Shown piece after piece: positions 1 through 7,753 of a stretch of 64,000 nucleotides of DNA; position 1 is the first letter of the stretch, and every line of letters begins with the position of its first letter. The DNA is taken from the NCBI GenBank assembly GCA_963729075.1, contig CAVSMU010000001.1, positions 1-64,000 of the forward strand, read 5' to 3'. The DNA comes from WHSW01 sp963729075 (lineage in GTDB: Bacteria > Actinomycetota > Thermoleophilia > Solirubrobacterales > 70-9). A model generated the notes under the pieces. That model saw only the letters and a program-made list of their open reading frames with translations, ran no database searches and was not told the origin of the DNA. The position numbers were made by a program, and so were the translations under genes.

Positions 1-12
1 GGCGCGCCGTCG

Positions 13-1838
13 GCCCTCAGGGAAGCGCGGCGAGCGCCGAGAGCGACCCGAGCTCGGCACCGAGCTCGATCCAGCTCTCGCCGCCGTCCTCGCTGACCCG
101 CAAGCGCCCGCCGCGGGTGGCGAGGAAGATGGCGGCGTCCGTAGCGACGAGGGCGTAGGGCATCTCGGCGAGCGGCCCCGCGAGCCGCTCCCAGCCGCCG
201 TCCGCCCGCCGGTAGAGGTGGGCGCCGGCGTCGCCGCGACGGTGCGCCTGCATCGGACCGGGCGCAGCGGCGATCCACCAAAGATCGGGATCCGATGGGC
301 TGACCGCGAGCGTCCAGCAGTAGGTGACCTCGAGCCCGCCGGCGTCCTGCTCCCAGCTCTCGCCGCCGTCGATGCTCCAGGCCGCACCGCCGCCGCCGAC
401 CTCGTACGCGCGGCCGGCGGCGGTGGGGTGCCAGGCGAGCTGGTGGGCGTCGGCGACGGCGCCCGGGCGGTGATCGGCGAAGCTCTGCCCACCGTCGGTG
501 GACAGCATCACGCCGCCGAGCTCGATCCCGGCCAGCAGACGCTCGGGGTCGTGCGGCGAGGGCGCGATCCAGCGCACGTGGTGGGTCCACGGGCGCGGCG
601 GAAAGCTCCAGTTCTCGCGCGAGGGGATCCGCTGCAGCGCCTCGAGCTCCTCGAACGGCTCGCCGGGGGCGGTCGCCCGAAAGACGTGGCTCGGCTCGGT
701 GCCGGCGTAGAGGGCGCCGTCGGCGGGCGAGACCGCGACCGAGAAGACGTCGGGCTCGGAAAGCTCGATGCGCTCGAACGACCGCCCCCGGTCGCCGCTC
801 AGCCGCAGACCGTCGGCGGTCCCGGCGAGGACGATCCCGTCCCCGCCCGCCGCCACGCAGCGAACCGGCTCGTCGAGGGCGCGCTCGGCGCGCTCGGCCT
901 CGGGCTCGACCACCCACAGGCCCCCCTCAGGGAAGCGCGGCGAGCGCCGAGAGCGACCCGAGCTCGGCACCGAGCTCGATCCAGCTCTCGCCGCCGTCCT
1001 CGCTGACCCGCAAGCGACCGCCGCGGGTGGCGAGGAAGATGGCGGCGTCCGTAGCGACGAGGGCGTAGGGCATCTCGGCGAGCGGCCCCGCGAGCCGCTC
1101 CCAGCTGCCGTCCGCCCGCCGGTAGAGGTGGGCGCCGGCGTCGCCGCGACGGTGCGCCTGCATCGGACCGGGCGCAGCGGCGATCCACCAAAGATCGGGA
1201 TCCGATGGGCTGACCGCGAGCGTCCAGCAGTAGGTGACCTCGAGCCCGCCGGCGTCCTGCTCCCAGCTCTCGCCGCCGTCGATGCTCCAGGCCGCACCGC
1301 CGCCGCCGACCTCGTAGGCGCGGCCGGCGGCGGTGGGGTGCCAGGCGAGCTGGTGGGCGTCGGCGACGGCGCCGGGGCGGTGATCGGCGAAGCTCTGCCC
1401 ACCGTCGGTGGACAGCATCACGCCGCCGAGCTCGATCCCGGCCAGCAGACGCTCGGGATCATCCGGCGAGGGCGCGATCCAGCGCACGTGGTGGGTCCAC
1501 GGGCGCGGCGGAAAGCTCCAGTTCTCGCGCGAGGGGATCCGCTGCAGCGCCTCGAGCTCCTCGAACGGCTCGCCGGGGGCGGTCGCCCGAAAGACGTGGC
1601 TCGGCTCGGTGCCGGCGTAGAGGGCGCCGTCGGCGGGCGAGACCGCGACCGAGAAGACGTCGGGCTCGGAAAGCTCGATGCGCTCGAACGACCGCCCCCG
1701 GTCGCCGCTCAGCCGCAGACCGTCGGCGGTCCCGGCGAGGACGATCCCGTCCCGGCCCGCCGCCACGCAGCGAACCGGCTCGTCGAGGGCGCGCTCGGCG
1801 CGCTCGGCCTCGGGCTCGACCACCCACAGGCCCCCCTC
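13..1838. repeat. 910-bp tandem duplication (two copies, about 99% identical)
   Basis: Positions from about 13 to 926 recur at about 923 to 1836 with a constant offset of 910. Reading through the alignment I count eight base differences (107, 196, 407, 464, 548, 551, 553 and 844 of the left copy). The junctions share a short CCCTC microhomology at about 14-18, 924-928 and 1834-1838. Because 910 is not a multiple of three, the two gene copies lie in different frames. The scattered substitutions suggest a real duplication that has begun to diverge rather than a simple assembly repeat. Confidence 0.95.
17..913 (-). CDS. 5'-truncated second copy of an Asp-box (BNR) propeller protein
   Basis: This is the downstream copy of the tandem duplication. 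It encodes the same propeller protein as the copy at 927-1859 but has lost the first codons, including the original ATG, because the duplication breakpoint falls just inside the gene. The first in-frame start is a GTG at 913, which would give about 298 residues lacking some 11 N-terminal residues. It lies 14 bp beyond the stop of the intact copy, so reinitiation is conceivable. Asp-box motifs such as STDGGQSF, SIDGGESW and SEDGGESW are retained, with three amino-acid changes relative to the intact copy. A long open frame that extends to 1402 only reads the other copy out of frame and is not a real N-terminus. Whether this copy is expressed or a pseudogene cannot be told from sequence. Confidence 0.6.
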   Translation of the reverse strand: MVEPEAERAERALDEPVRCVAAGGDGIVLAGTADGLRLSGDRGRSFERIELSEPDVFSVAVSPADGALYAGTEPSHVFRATAPGEPFEELEALQRIPSRENWSFPPRPWTHHVRWIAPSPHDPERLLAGIELGGVMLSTDGGQSFADHRPGAVADAHQLAWHPTAAGRAYEVGGGGAAWSIDGGESWEQDAGGLEVTYCWTLAVSPSDPDLWWIAAAPGPMQAHRRGDAGAHLYRRADGGWERLAGPLAEMPYALVATDAAIFLATRGGRLRVSEDGGESWIELGAELGSLSALAALP

Positions 1839-1859
1839 GGTTGCGGCAAGCAGTTCCAT
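927..1859 (-). CDS. Asp-box/BNR-repeat beta-propeller protein
   Basis: A 310-residue protein made of repeated S-x-D-x-G-x-[ST]-[WF] Asp-box motifs: SGDRGRSF near residue 50, STDGGQSF, SIDGGESW and SEDGGESW near the C-terminus. Such motifs stabilise the turns of sialidase-like and VPS10-like propellers. There is no signal peptide or membrane segment, so it is probably cytoplasmic. Sialidase catalytic arginines are not apparent, and I make no enzymatic claim. Proteins of this kind are often annotated as exo-alpha-sialidase or WD40/YVTN-like without evidence. The ATG at 1859 is the first start in frame. Its second, 5'-truncated copy follows immediately downstream. Confidence 0.8.
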   Translation of the reverse strand: MELLAATEGGLWVVEPEAERAERALDEPVRCVAAGRDGIVLAGTADGLRLSGDRGRSFERIELSEPDVFSVAVSPADGALYAGTEPSHVFRATAPGEPFEELEALQRIPSRENWSFPPRPWTHHVRWIAPSPDDPERLLAGIELGGVMLSTDGGQSFADHRPGAVADAHQLAWHPTAAGRAYEVGGGGAAWSIDGGESWEQDAGGLEVTYCWTLAVSPSDPDLWWIAAAPGPMQAHRRGDAGAHLYRRADGSWERLAGPLAEMPYALVATDAAIFLATRGGRLRVSEDGGESWIELGAELGSLSALAALP

Positions 1860-2180
1860 CGCCTCGCATCCAGGCTAGCCAGTGGCGCGGGGCCTCACCA
1901 GGGCTCGTCGTTGCTGCGCGGGGCGTCGGTTGTCCGCACTTGGCGCTTTTGTCGTCCATGAGGCGACTAACGCGCCAATTGGAGTGCCGCCGCGCGACAT
2001 CGGAGCGATTCCCGACGCCGCAGCGGCGGGAACCCAGGGCTGAGCAGTTTCGCGTCGCGGCGCCGGCTGGATCGGTGGCCTAGTCACCGAACAGCTCACG
2101 GGCGGGAGCGAACCGGTCTTCGCGTGCGCGGCGGAAGCTGCGCGCTTGATACGGCGTCATAAACGAGGGATGCTGCCCCG
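1860..2180. other. Intergenic region between divergent genes
   Basis: No convincing gene or tRNA is seen here. Short open frames on both strands lack family features. The one structure visible is an inverted repeat, TTGGCGC at 1940-1946 and GCGCCAA at 1972-1978, separated by 25 bp. It could be an operator or hairpin for the divergent genes at 1859 (-) and 2181 (+). A GAGG about 14 bp before the ATG at 2181 may serve as ribosome binding site. Confidence 0.4.
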
Positions 2181-3026
2181 ATGGGCGATCAGGTCCTGCT
2201 GCTCGTGATCGGCTTCGCGCTGACGAGCGTTCTCGGCGGAGCCCTCGGATTCTTCTTTCAGACGCGGAGCTCGACGCTTCAGCGTGATGCCCAGCGGCGT
2301 GATGAGCTGCATGAGCAGGCACTGAAGGTGTTTGAAGAGGTGAGCAGCGCACTGGACCGGCGCTTGTATCGCATGCGCCTCGTCTTCTGGGCAGCCAAAC
2401 GATGCGCGCCGGCGGGCGCGGACTTATCGGACTTGCGGAAAGCGCTGGATGACTATCGAAAGACGATCGCAGCCTGGAACGACAATCTGAACCGCACCCT
2501 TGCTCTGGTCCAGACGTTCTTCGGTGGTGCCGCCAGAGAGCAGCTCGAGGATCACATTTACGAGGAGTACAGCGCAATCGGGCGTGCCCTCGACCAGTTC
2601 GTGCGGGATGTGTCGGTTTCCGATCGCCCTGACGTCTCGGTGCCGCCAATAGGGCGACGCCTGAGCTGGTTGAGCCGTGAGGTCTACTCCCTGAACCTGC
2701 AGATGCTCGAGCTGCTGCAGCAGGACAAGCTCGGAGAGGATGCGCCCGCCGCGGCGCCATCTCGACCAAGTCCGACGCCCCTCCTTCAGTCCGGCAGTCA
2801 GGGGGCTGCGGTTCTGGAGCTCCAAAGGACACTCCACCGCGCGGGTCAATTCCACGAGCGGATAGACGGAAGCTTTGGAAGACAGACCGAGGGGGCGGTA
2901 CGGGCATTTCAGCGGGCAGCCGGATTGTCTGATGACGGCGTAGTGGGCAGTGCGACCTGGGCTGCGCTGACGTCTGTCGGCTCGATGCCGACCAGACCCA
3001 CGGCGGACAGCGCGGCCGACCGCTGA
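2181..3026 (+). CDS. Membrane-anchored protein with C-terminal peptidoglycan-binding domain
   Basis: 281 residues. Residues 4-27 form a single hydrophobic segment (LLLVIGFALTSVLGG) followed by a basic stretch and a long charged, probably helical region to about residue 180. A proline-rich linker at about 190-205 leads into a PG_binding_1 fold: LLQSGSQGAAVLELQRTL, then IDGSFGRQTEGAVRAFQ and DGVVGSATWAAL, the standard pattern of this cell-wall-binding three-helix domain. The order suggests a protein tethered in the membrane with a wall-binding tail, although a single N-terminal anchor leaves the topology open. No catalytic domain is visible. It has its own promoter region and no operon partner. 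Confidence 0.8.
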   Translation: MGDQVLLLVIGFALTSVLGGALGFFFQTRSSTLQRDAQRRDELHEQALKVFEEVSSALDRRLYRMRLVFWAAKRCAPAGADLSDLRKALDDYRKTIAAWNDNLNRTLALVQTFFGGAAREQLEDHIYEEYSAIGRALDQFVRDVSVSDRPDVSVPPIGRRLSWLSREVYSLNLQMLELLQQDKLGEDAPAAAPSRPSPTPLLQSGSQGAAVLELQRTLHRAGQFHERIDGSFGRQTEGAVRAFQRAAGLSDDGVVGSATWAALTSVGSMPTRPTADSAADR

Positions 3027-3063
3027 CACGCCACGAACTCGAGACGAGTCCCGACGGACGTTC

Positions 3064-3639
3064 TTACCGCTGGTTCAGGCCGGCCAGCGCCTCTTCCACG
3101 CGCAGGGCCGGCCGGGGCAGCCCTTCGGCAGACGGACCCTGTCCGCCTCCGGAGTAGAGAGCGGCTGCAACCCGTACGAGGCTCTCCGCCGTTCGATCCA
3201 GCGCCTCGGCGACGCCGGCCGGAAGGAGCGCGCGCACGGCAGCCAGGGAGCGTTCGTCGGGGGGCGCGTAGCCCGCCGGCACGGTGAGATCCGGGAACGC
3301 GGAGCGCAGCGCCTCGATGCATGAATGAATCAGATATGCGTCGTCGAGCAGGCCGAGTGCACCCAGCTCGGCGTCGCGAAAGAGATCGTCCTCGTCAACG
3401 AGGTACACCAGCACCTGGCCCGCCGCGAAGGCCACGCTTCGCCCGACCCGTGGCTCCTTGGCCATCGTGGTGAGCGCGTCGAGGGCGCTCGGGACGCCGT
3501 TCAGGTAGCGCTCGAGCACCTCGGCGAGCTCGCCTACGTTGGCGTCGGGGGTATCGAGAGCCGCGCTCGTCAGTGAGGCCTCGAGCCTTGTCGCACTTGC
3601 TTCCTCCGCCAGGGCTTTCGACAGGAGTCCGGAGATCAC
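3064..3639 (-). CDS. DUF1232/YkvA-like conserved protein
   Basis: 191 residues. The segment at about 68-110 (VGRSVAFAAGQVLVYLVDED then LGALGLLDDAYLIHSCIEAL) resembles the DUF1232 (YkvA-like) domain, whose function is unknown. The first 60 residues are helical and predicted soluble; the tail is variable. It lies 4 bp downstream of the Cys-rich gene at 3644-4021, so the two probably form one transcription unit. No catalytic residues can be named. Assignment to the family rests on the spacing of the hydrophobic LYLV...D...LGLLDDA pattern only. Confidence 0.6.
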   Translation of the reverse strand: MISGLLSKALAEEASATRLEASLTSAALDTPDANVGELAEVLERYLNGVPSALDALTTMAKEPRVGRSVAFAAGQVLVYLVDEDDLFRDAELGALGLLDDAYLIHSCIEALRSAFPDLTVPAGYAPPDERSLAAVRALLPAGVAEALDRTAESLVRVAAALYSGGGQGPSAEGLPRPALRVEEALAGLNQR

Positions 3640-3643
3640 GATC

Positions 3644-4021
3644 TCAACTCATCCAGGCGGACATGCTGTTCGCAAGATTCTGTCCGAGCTGCTCTCCGAA
3701 TGAGGACGCGAACTCATTGGCTGCCTGCTCGAACCCGCCCTGAAGCTGGCCTGGCGCCGCGTTCTGGGGTGCCTGGGCCACGGGCGCGACAAGGGGCGCG
3801 ACCCCCGCGCCCTGCGCCGGGGGGACGCTCATCCCGGGCAGGTACAGGCCCTGTGTGGTCCCACACATCATGCACGTGAAGACGGGAGGCAACGGACCGC
3901 ACCATCCGCAGGCAGGCCCCATCGGCGAGGCCTCCACTGGCACCGGCACGTGCGGCATGAATCGCCCTCCACACATCAGCGTGGTAACCGACTGGCAACG
4001 GCTGCAGCCCGCGTAAAGCAT
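3644..4021 (-). CDS. Small Cys-rich protein with zinc-ribbon-like CxxC pairs
   Basis: 125 residues. The N-terminal half carries paired cysteines (CSRC at 6-9, CGWC at about 39-42, CMMC at about 50-53), typical of treble-clef or ribbon zinc sites. The C-terminal half is a Gln/Ala-rich region ending in an amphipathic segment (FEQAANEFASSFGEQLGQNL). A GGAGG lies about 12 bp upstream of the ATG at 4021. It is the first gene of a two-gene unit with the DUF1232-like gene. I do not recognise the family and infer no function beyond possible metal binding. Confidence 0.6.
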   Translation of the reverse strand: MLYAGCSRCQSVTTLMCGGRFMPHVPVPVEASPMGPACGWCGPLPPVFTCMMCGTTQGLYLPGMSVPPAQGAGVAPLVAPVAQAPQNAAPGQLQGGFEQAANEFASSFGEQLGQNLANSMSAWMS

Positions 4022-4124
4022 CAGGGTTCATTCCTCCATTCCCAGGTCCAGCGGCCTGGCATGGCCGCTTCTCCTTGGGCGCTTCGCGTGCTCGTTGCGA
4101 GACTCTCACCTCCTGTAGTCGGCG

Positions 4125-4793
4125 TCAAGGTGCGATCGAACTCGGATAGTCGCGGAACAGCGCCGTGATCGTTTCCGGGTTCGTCTCGATTCGGAGTGGC
4201 GGGGTCCGAGCTGGGCGCTCGCCGCTCAGCGCCAACCCGCCGGTGGCGACCTCGAGCACGCGGCCGTCGATCCGCCAACGGGCCACCGTCTCGCCGTGCG
4301 AGGTGATCCGGCCGGAGGGATCGTCGGCGTCGCCGCGTTCCCGTACGCGCAGCGCCTCGAACCCGGCCGCGCCCAGCCCCGCGACGAGGACCGCTTGCAG
4401 CTCGCGCTCCAGCCGCTGGGTGGCCGGTTCGCGGAGGATCGCGATGGCCCGGACCGCCGGGCGGCAGGCGAGCACCGCCGGCGGCGGGCAGCTCGCCTCG
4501 ATCCGCAGGATCAGATACGAGAACTGCGAGAGCAGGCGCTCGAGCTCGATCCCGGCGCTCGCCGGCGTCTCTAGCCCCGTCAGGATCGCGTGCGCGAGGT
4601 CGGGCGAGTCCGTTTCGGACGCTAGGCCGCGCAGCGCGCCGGGCAGCGTCTGGGCCGGGCGGGCGGCCCGGATCTCTACCGCGACATTCGGATCAAGACC
4701 CGGCTCGGGCCGGTCATCGCCCGCTCCGCCACCGGGCCCCGCGAGGGCGAGGGTCGCGCCGAGCGCGGCGAGCAGCGCGAGAGAGGAACGCAC
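4125..4793 (-). CDS. Secreted hypothetical protein
   Basis: The GTG at 4793 gives 222 residues beginning VRSSLALLAALGATLALAGPG, a convincing signal peptide. The mature part has two cysteines (CPPPAVLAC) and a predicted alpha/beta pattern but no family I recognise. The start lies 11 bp after the stop of the alcohol dehydrogenase at 4805, so it may be the last gene of the long leftward operon, although its role there is unclear and it could simply be cotranscribed. A much longer frame extending to 5957 is an artefact of reading the dehydrogenase out of frame. Confidence 0.6.
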   Translation of the reverse strand: MRSSLALLAALGATLALAGPGGGAGDDRPEPGLDPNVAVEIRAARPAQTLPGALRGLASETDSPDLAHAILTGLETPASAGIELERLLSQFSYLILRIEASCPPPAVLACRPAVRAIAILREPATQRLERELQAVLVAGLGAAGFEALRVRERGDADDPSGRITSHGETVARWRIDGRVLEVATGGLALSGERPARTPPLRIETNPETITALFRDYPSSIAP

Positions 4794-4804
4794 ACTCGCC
4801 GCGC

Positions 4805-5836
4805 CTACGGCGCGAGTACGACCTTCGTCGCCTCGCGGCGGTCGAAGAGCTCGTAGGCGCGGGGCGCCTCGTCGAGATCCATCCGGTGGCTGATCAGCTC
4901 CGACGGGCGGAGCTCGCCTGAGGCGATCATCGCCAACAGCAGCTCGCGGTCGTTGATCGGGTCGCCCATCGCGAAGCGCAGCGACAGCTCGGCCTCGAAC
5001 ATCCGCCCTGCATCGAGCGGATAGTCGGGCTCGAAGTGGGCGCCGACGACGCAGACCGTGCCGCGTCCGCGGGCAAGGCCGAAGGCGGCATCGAGGGCCG
5101 GCTTCGCCCCGGCGGCCTCGATCACGACGTCGGCTCCGAGGCCGCCGCTCGCCTCGGCGACGGCGTCGGCCGCAGAGTCCGGGTCGACCGCCTCGGCACC
5201 GAGCCCGGCGGCGAGCTCGCGCCGGGCCTCGATCCCGTCGACCGCGATCACGCGGCGGGCGACCCGGCGGGCGAGGAGGATCGCCATCAGGCCCACCGTC
5301 CCGCAGCCGAGCACGGCGACGACATCGCCGACGTCGACCCCGCCGCGGCGCACCGCGGAGAGCCCGGTGGGCAGCATGTCGGCGACGAAGACCGCGTCGT
5401 CGTCGGCGACCTCGTCGGGGATCGGCCACAGCGAGCGGTCGGCGTTCGGGGCGCGGACGAGCTCCGCCTGGCCGCCGTCGAGTCGCTCGTAGACGCCGCT
5501 GTATCCGAACAGCGCCCGGTTTTCGCACTGCATCGGCCGCCCGGCGCGACACTGGCCGCAGGTGCCGTCGGAGATCATGCTCGCGTTGACCACCCGCTGT
5601 CCGGGCCGCAGCCCGCGGACGCCGTCGCCGACCTCGCGCACCACGCCGACCCACTCGTGACCGGGGATCGTCCCGGCCTCGAACCCGGGCGTGTGGCCGT
5701 GGTAGGGAAAGAGGTCGGCGCCGCAGATCGCGGTGCGCCTGACCTCGACGATCGCATCGCCGGGCCCCTGCAGCGCCGGCTCGGGCGCGTCGTCGAGCTC
5801 GAGCTGCTCCGGGCCCTGGATCCGGACCGCCCTCAC
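4805..5836 (-). CDS. Zinc-dependent alcohol dehydrogenase (MDR family)
   Basis: 343 residues with the GroES-like and Rossmann halves of medium-chain dehydrogenases. Catalytic-zinc site: CGAD near residue 38 and GHEWVG near 60. Structural-zinc loop: DGTCGQCRAGRPMQC, where three cysteines are present and the first is replaced by Asp, as occurs in some archaeal members. NAD(P) site: GCGTVGLMA near 178. The GTG start overlaps the stop of the VOC gene (GTGA), so it is translationally coupled to the B6-degradation operon. By context a likely role is oxidation of a hydroxymethyl group on the pyridine ring, such as the 5-CH2OH of 4-pyridoxate, a step done by a flavoprotein in Mesorhizobium. That role is inference; the family assignment is firm. 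Confidence 0.85.
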   Translation of the reverse strand: MRAVRIQGPEQLELDDAPEPALQGPGDAIVEVRRTAICGADLFPYHGHTPGFEAGTIPGHEWVGVVREVGDGVRGLRPGQRVVNASMISDGTCGQCRAGRPMQCENRALFGYSGVYERLDGGQAELVRAPNADRSLWPIPDEVADDDAVFVADMLPTGLSAVRRGGVDVGDVVAVLGCGTVGLMAILLARRVARRVIAVDGIEARRELAAGLGAEAVDPDSAADAVAEASGGLGADVVIEAAGAKPALDAAFGLARGRGTVCVVGAHFEPDYPLDAGRMFEAELSLRFAMGDPINDRELLLAMIASGELRPSELISHRMDLDEAPRAYELFDRREATKVVLAP

Positions 5837-6234
5837 GCGAGCTCCTCGAGCTCCACCAGGTAGCCGTCGGGGTCGACCGCGAAGCAGCGGGCGCCGCCCC
5901 AGGGTGGCGAGAACGGCTCGGCGAGGAACTCGACCCCCTCGGCGCGGAGCGACTCATAGGCGCCGCGGCAGTCGTCGACCTCGAGCACGAGCGCGACCTG
6001 GAGCCGCGAGCGATCCTCCGGCGCGACCATCGTCACCCCGGGCCGGTCCTCGGCCGCGTGGCCCTGCTCGGCGAGCGAAAGGCGCGCGCCGGCGAGGGCC
6101 AGGATGGCGTAGGGGGGATCGTCGTAGCTCGCCTCGAGCTCGAACCCGAGCCGGTCGCGATAGAAGGCGACCGAGGCCTCGACGTCGGCGACCGCGAGGA
6201 TTGCCCCGGCCCGGTTGGTGGTGGGCGCCGCCAT
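5833..6234 (-). CDS. VOC (glyoxalase/dioxygenase superfamily) protein
   Basis: 133 residues with the paired beta-alpha-beta-beta-beta pattern of the vicinal oxygen chelate fold: ILAVADVEASVAFYRDRLGF at the start and CFAVDPDGYLVELEEL at the end. The terminal Glu-containing strand is the usual metal-ligand strand of one module. The ATG at 6234 overlaps the SDR stop by one base (TGATG) and its own stop overlaps the next GTG, so it sits tightly within the operon. VOC proteins include glyoxalases, ring-cleaving dioxygenases and resistance proteins. In this context a ring-cleavage or isomerisation role is possible, but the sequence does not decide it. Confidence 0.8.
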   Translation of the reverse strand: MAAPTTNRAGAILAVADVEASVAFYRDRLGFELEASYDDPPYAILALAGARLSLAEQGHAAEDRPGVTMVAPEDRSRLQVALVLEVDDCRGAYESLRAEGVEFLAEPFSPPWGGARCFAVDPDGYLVELEELA

Positions 6235-6968
6235 CAGTGGCGCGTGTGGCCGCCGTCGACGGCGATCATCTGGCCGGTCACCCACCCGGCCTCCTCGGAG
6301 CAGAGGAAGGCGACGGTGGGGGCGATGTCCTCCGACTCGCCGCGGCGTGGGATCGCCTGCAGGCTCTGGACGAACTCGAACGCCTCCTTGTGCGGGCTGT
6401 CGAGCACCCCCTCGGTCGCGGTCAGGCCGGGGGCGACGGCGTTGACCGTGATCCCGGACGGGCCGAGCTCGGTCGCCAGCGCCCGGGTGAAGCCCCAGAC
6501 GCCGCCCTTCGCCGCGACATAGGCGGCCATGTTCGGCGTCCCGGCGAGCACCGTGTTCGAGACGATGTTGACGATCCGGCCGTAGCCGGCATCGCGCATC
6601 GGCACGTAGACGGCGCGCGAGCACAGATAGACGCCGGTGAGGTTGGTGTCGATGATCCGGCGCCAGTGCTCGAGGTCGACCTCGTCCCAGGGTACGAAGG
6701 GGACGATCGCGGCGTTGTTGACGAGCACGTCGACCTTGCCGTGCTCGTCGAGCACGCCGTCGACCAGCGCGCGAACGGAGTCCTCGGAGGAGACGTCGGC
6801 CTCGACCGCCTGGCCGCGCTCGAGCGAGTCCGCAACCTCCTCGACGCCCTCCCGGTTGACGTCGGCGACGGTCACGGTCGCCCCCTCGCCGTGGAGCTTC
6901 TCCGCGATCGCGCGGCCGATTCCCTGGGCGGCGCCGGTGACGATCGCGACCCGGTCCTTGAGCTTCAT
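6234..6968 (-). CDS. SDR dehydrogenase, probable pyridoxal 4-dehydrogenase
   Basis: 244 residues, a classical SDR: TGAAQGIG nucleotide motif at 11-18, LVNNAAIVPFVPWDEVDLEH near 84-103, SNT near 138-140 and Y-x-A-A-K in AGTPNMAAYVAAKGGV. These stretches, and the C-terminal G-x-x-x-x-VDGGxxRH end, closely match what I recall of Mesorhizobium pyridoxal 4-dehydrogenase, which oxidises pyridoxal (as hemiacetal) with NAD to 4-pyridoxolactone. The product is the substrate expected for the lactonase encoded just upstream (20 bp gap). The recalled match is unusually dense for an SDR, so I favour this over a generic oxidoreductase call. No tool search was possible. Confidence 0.85.
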   Translation of the reverse strand: MKLKDRVAIVTGAAQGIGRAIAEKLHGEGATVTVADVNREGVEEVADSLERGQAVEADVSSEDSVRALVDGVLDEHGKVDVLVNNAAIVPFVPWDEVDLEHWRRIIDTNLTGVYLCSRAVYVPMRDAGYGRIVNIVSNTVLAGTPNMAAYVAAKGGVWGFTRALATELGPSGITVNAVAPGLTATEGVLDSPHKEAFEFVQSLQAIPRRGESEDIAPTVAFLCSEEAGWVTGQMIAVDGGHTRH

Positions 6969-6988
6969 CTGGTTCCTCGCTTTCGGTC

Positions 6989-7741
6989 CTAGTAGTGGTC
7001 GGGGGCGTGCTTGTAGGACTCCCACGCCTCCATGTCGTGGGTGAAGAAGACGTCGGCGCCGAGGCGCTCGGCGAGGTGCTTGACCTTCCGCAGGGACGCG
7101 AAGTTCGCGGTCGGGTCGTTGTGAAAGCCCGAGATCAGCTCCTTCTCCCAGGTCTCGCGGGTGTAGGTGACGTCGGCGGGAAACAGCATCGGCGCGCTGC
7201 CCTCGCGCTCGAGCACCAGCGAGTAGTGGCCGACCGTGTGACCCGGCGTGAACAGCAGCCGGATTCCGTCGGCGAAGTCGACCTCGTCGCCCTCGAGCCA
7301 GCGGTAGGCCGAGTCCGGGCGGTGAAACACCTTGTCGGCGTAGCCGAGCCGCTCGAACGGCTCCGGCACCAGGCAGTGGCGAAGCTCGTCCTTGCCGACC
7401 CAGGTCACCGTGTCGGGCAGGTGGCGCTGGCCGCCGCAGTGGTCGAAGTGCAGGTGCGAGTTGAGCACCGCGCTCACGTCGGAGGCCCCGAACCCGCACA
7501 GGTCGAGCTGCGCCGGCAGCATCTGCTCCTCGGTCTGGTCGGGCTGCTCGAAGGCGAGGAACTCCTCCACCGTCCCCCTGTCGTAGCCGGAGTCGAACAG
7601 GAACAGGCCGTCGCTGTGGTCGATCAGGACGCTGAAGACCGGAAAGCGCACCGGGTTGCCCGCGTCGATGTTCCACATGATGTGCGAGCGGTCGATGACC
7701 AGCGACCCCGAGTCCAGCAGCCAAACGCGTTCAACGCCCAT
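6989..7741 (-). CDS. Metallo-beta-lactamase lactonase, probable 4-pyridoxolactonase
   Basis: 250 residues of the AHL-lactonase-like MBL branch. Dinuclear-metal motif HLHFDHCGG near 95-103, then GHTVGHYSLV near 170, an Asp in LFPADVTY, and a C-terminal HDMEAWESYK. The N-terminal LLDSGSLVIDRSHIMWN and VRFPVFSVLIDHSDG, together with the HDM..(W/F)..Y end, resemble 4-pyridoxolactonase more than quorum-quenching lactonases. That enzyme opens 4-pyridoxolactone to 4-pyridoxate. It is flanked by the SDR predicted to make the lactone and by the dehydrogenase predicted to act two steps later. A generic acyl-homoserine lactonase label is the main alternative and fits the neighbourhood poorly. Confidence 0.85.
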   Translation of the reverse strand: MGVERVWLLDSGSLVIDRSHIMWNIDAGNPVRFPVFSVLIDHSDGLFLFDSGYDRGTVEEFLAFEQPDQTEEQMLPAQLDLCGFGASDVSAVLNSHLHFDHCGGQRHLPDTVTWVGKDELRHCLVPEPFERLGYADKVFHRPDSAYRWLEGDEVDFADGIRLLFTPGHTVGHYSLVLEREGSAPMLFPADVTYTRETWEKELISGFHNDPTANFASLRKVKHLAERLGADVFFTHDMEAWESYKHAPDHY

Positions 7742-7753
7742 CGCTGATCCTCC

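Noticed and set aside
17..1402. A single long leftward frame (461 codons) spanning both propeller copies
   Set aside because: Its N-terminal part is the second copy read in the wrong frame (Arg/Pro/Ala-rich), joined to the true frame only because the repeat unit is not a multiple of three.
6989..7741. Quorum-quenching acyl-homoserine lactonase
   Set aside because: The HxHxDH motif alone would allow it, but the N-terminal and C-terminal segments and adjacent pyridoxal-type SDR fit 4-pyridoxolactonase better.
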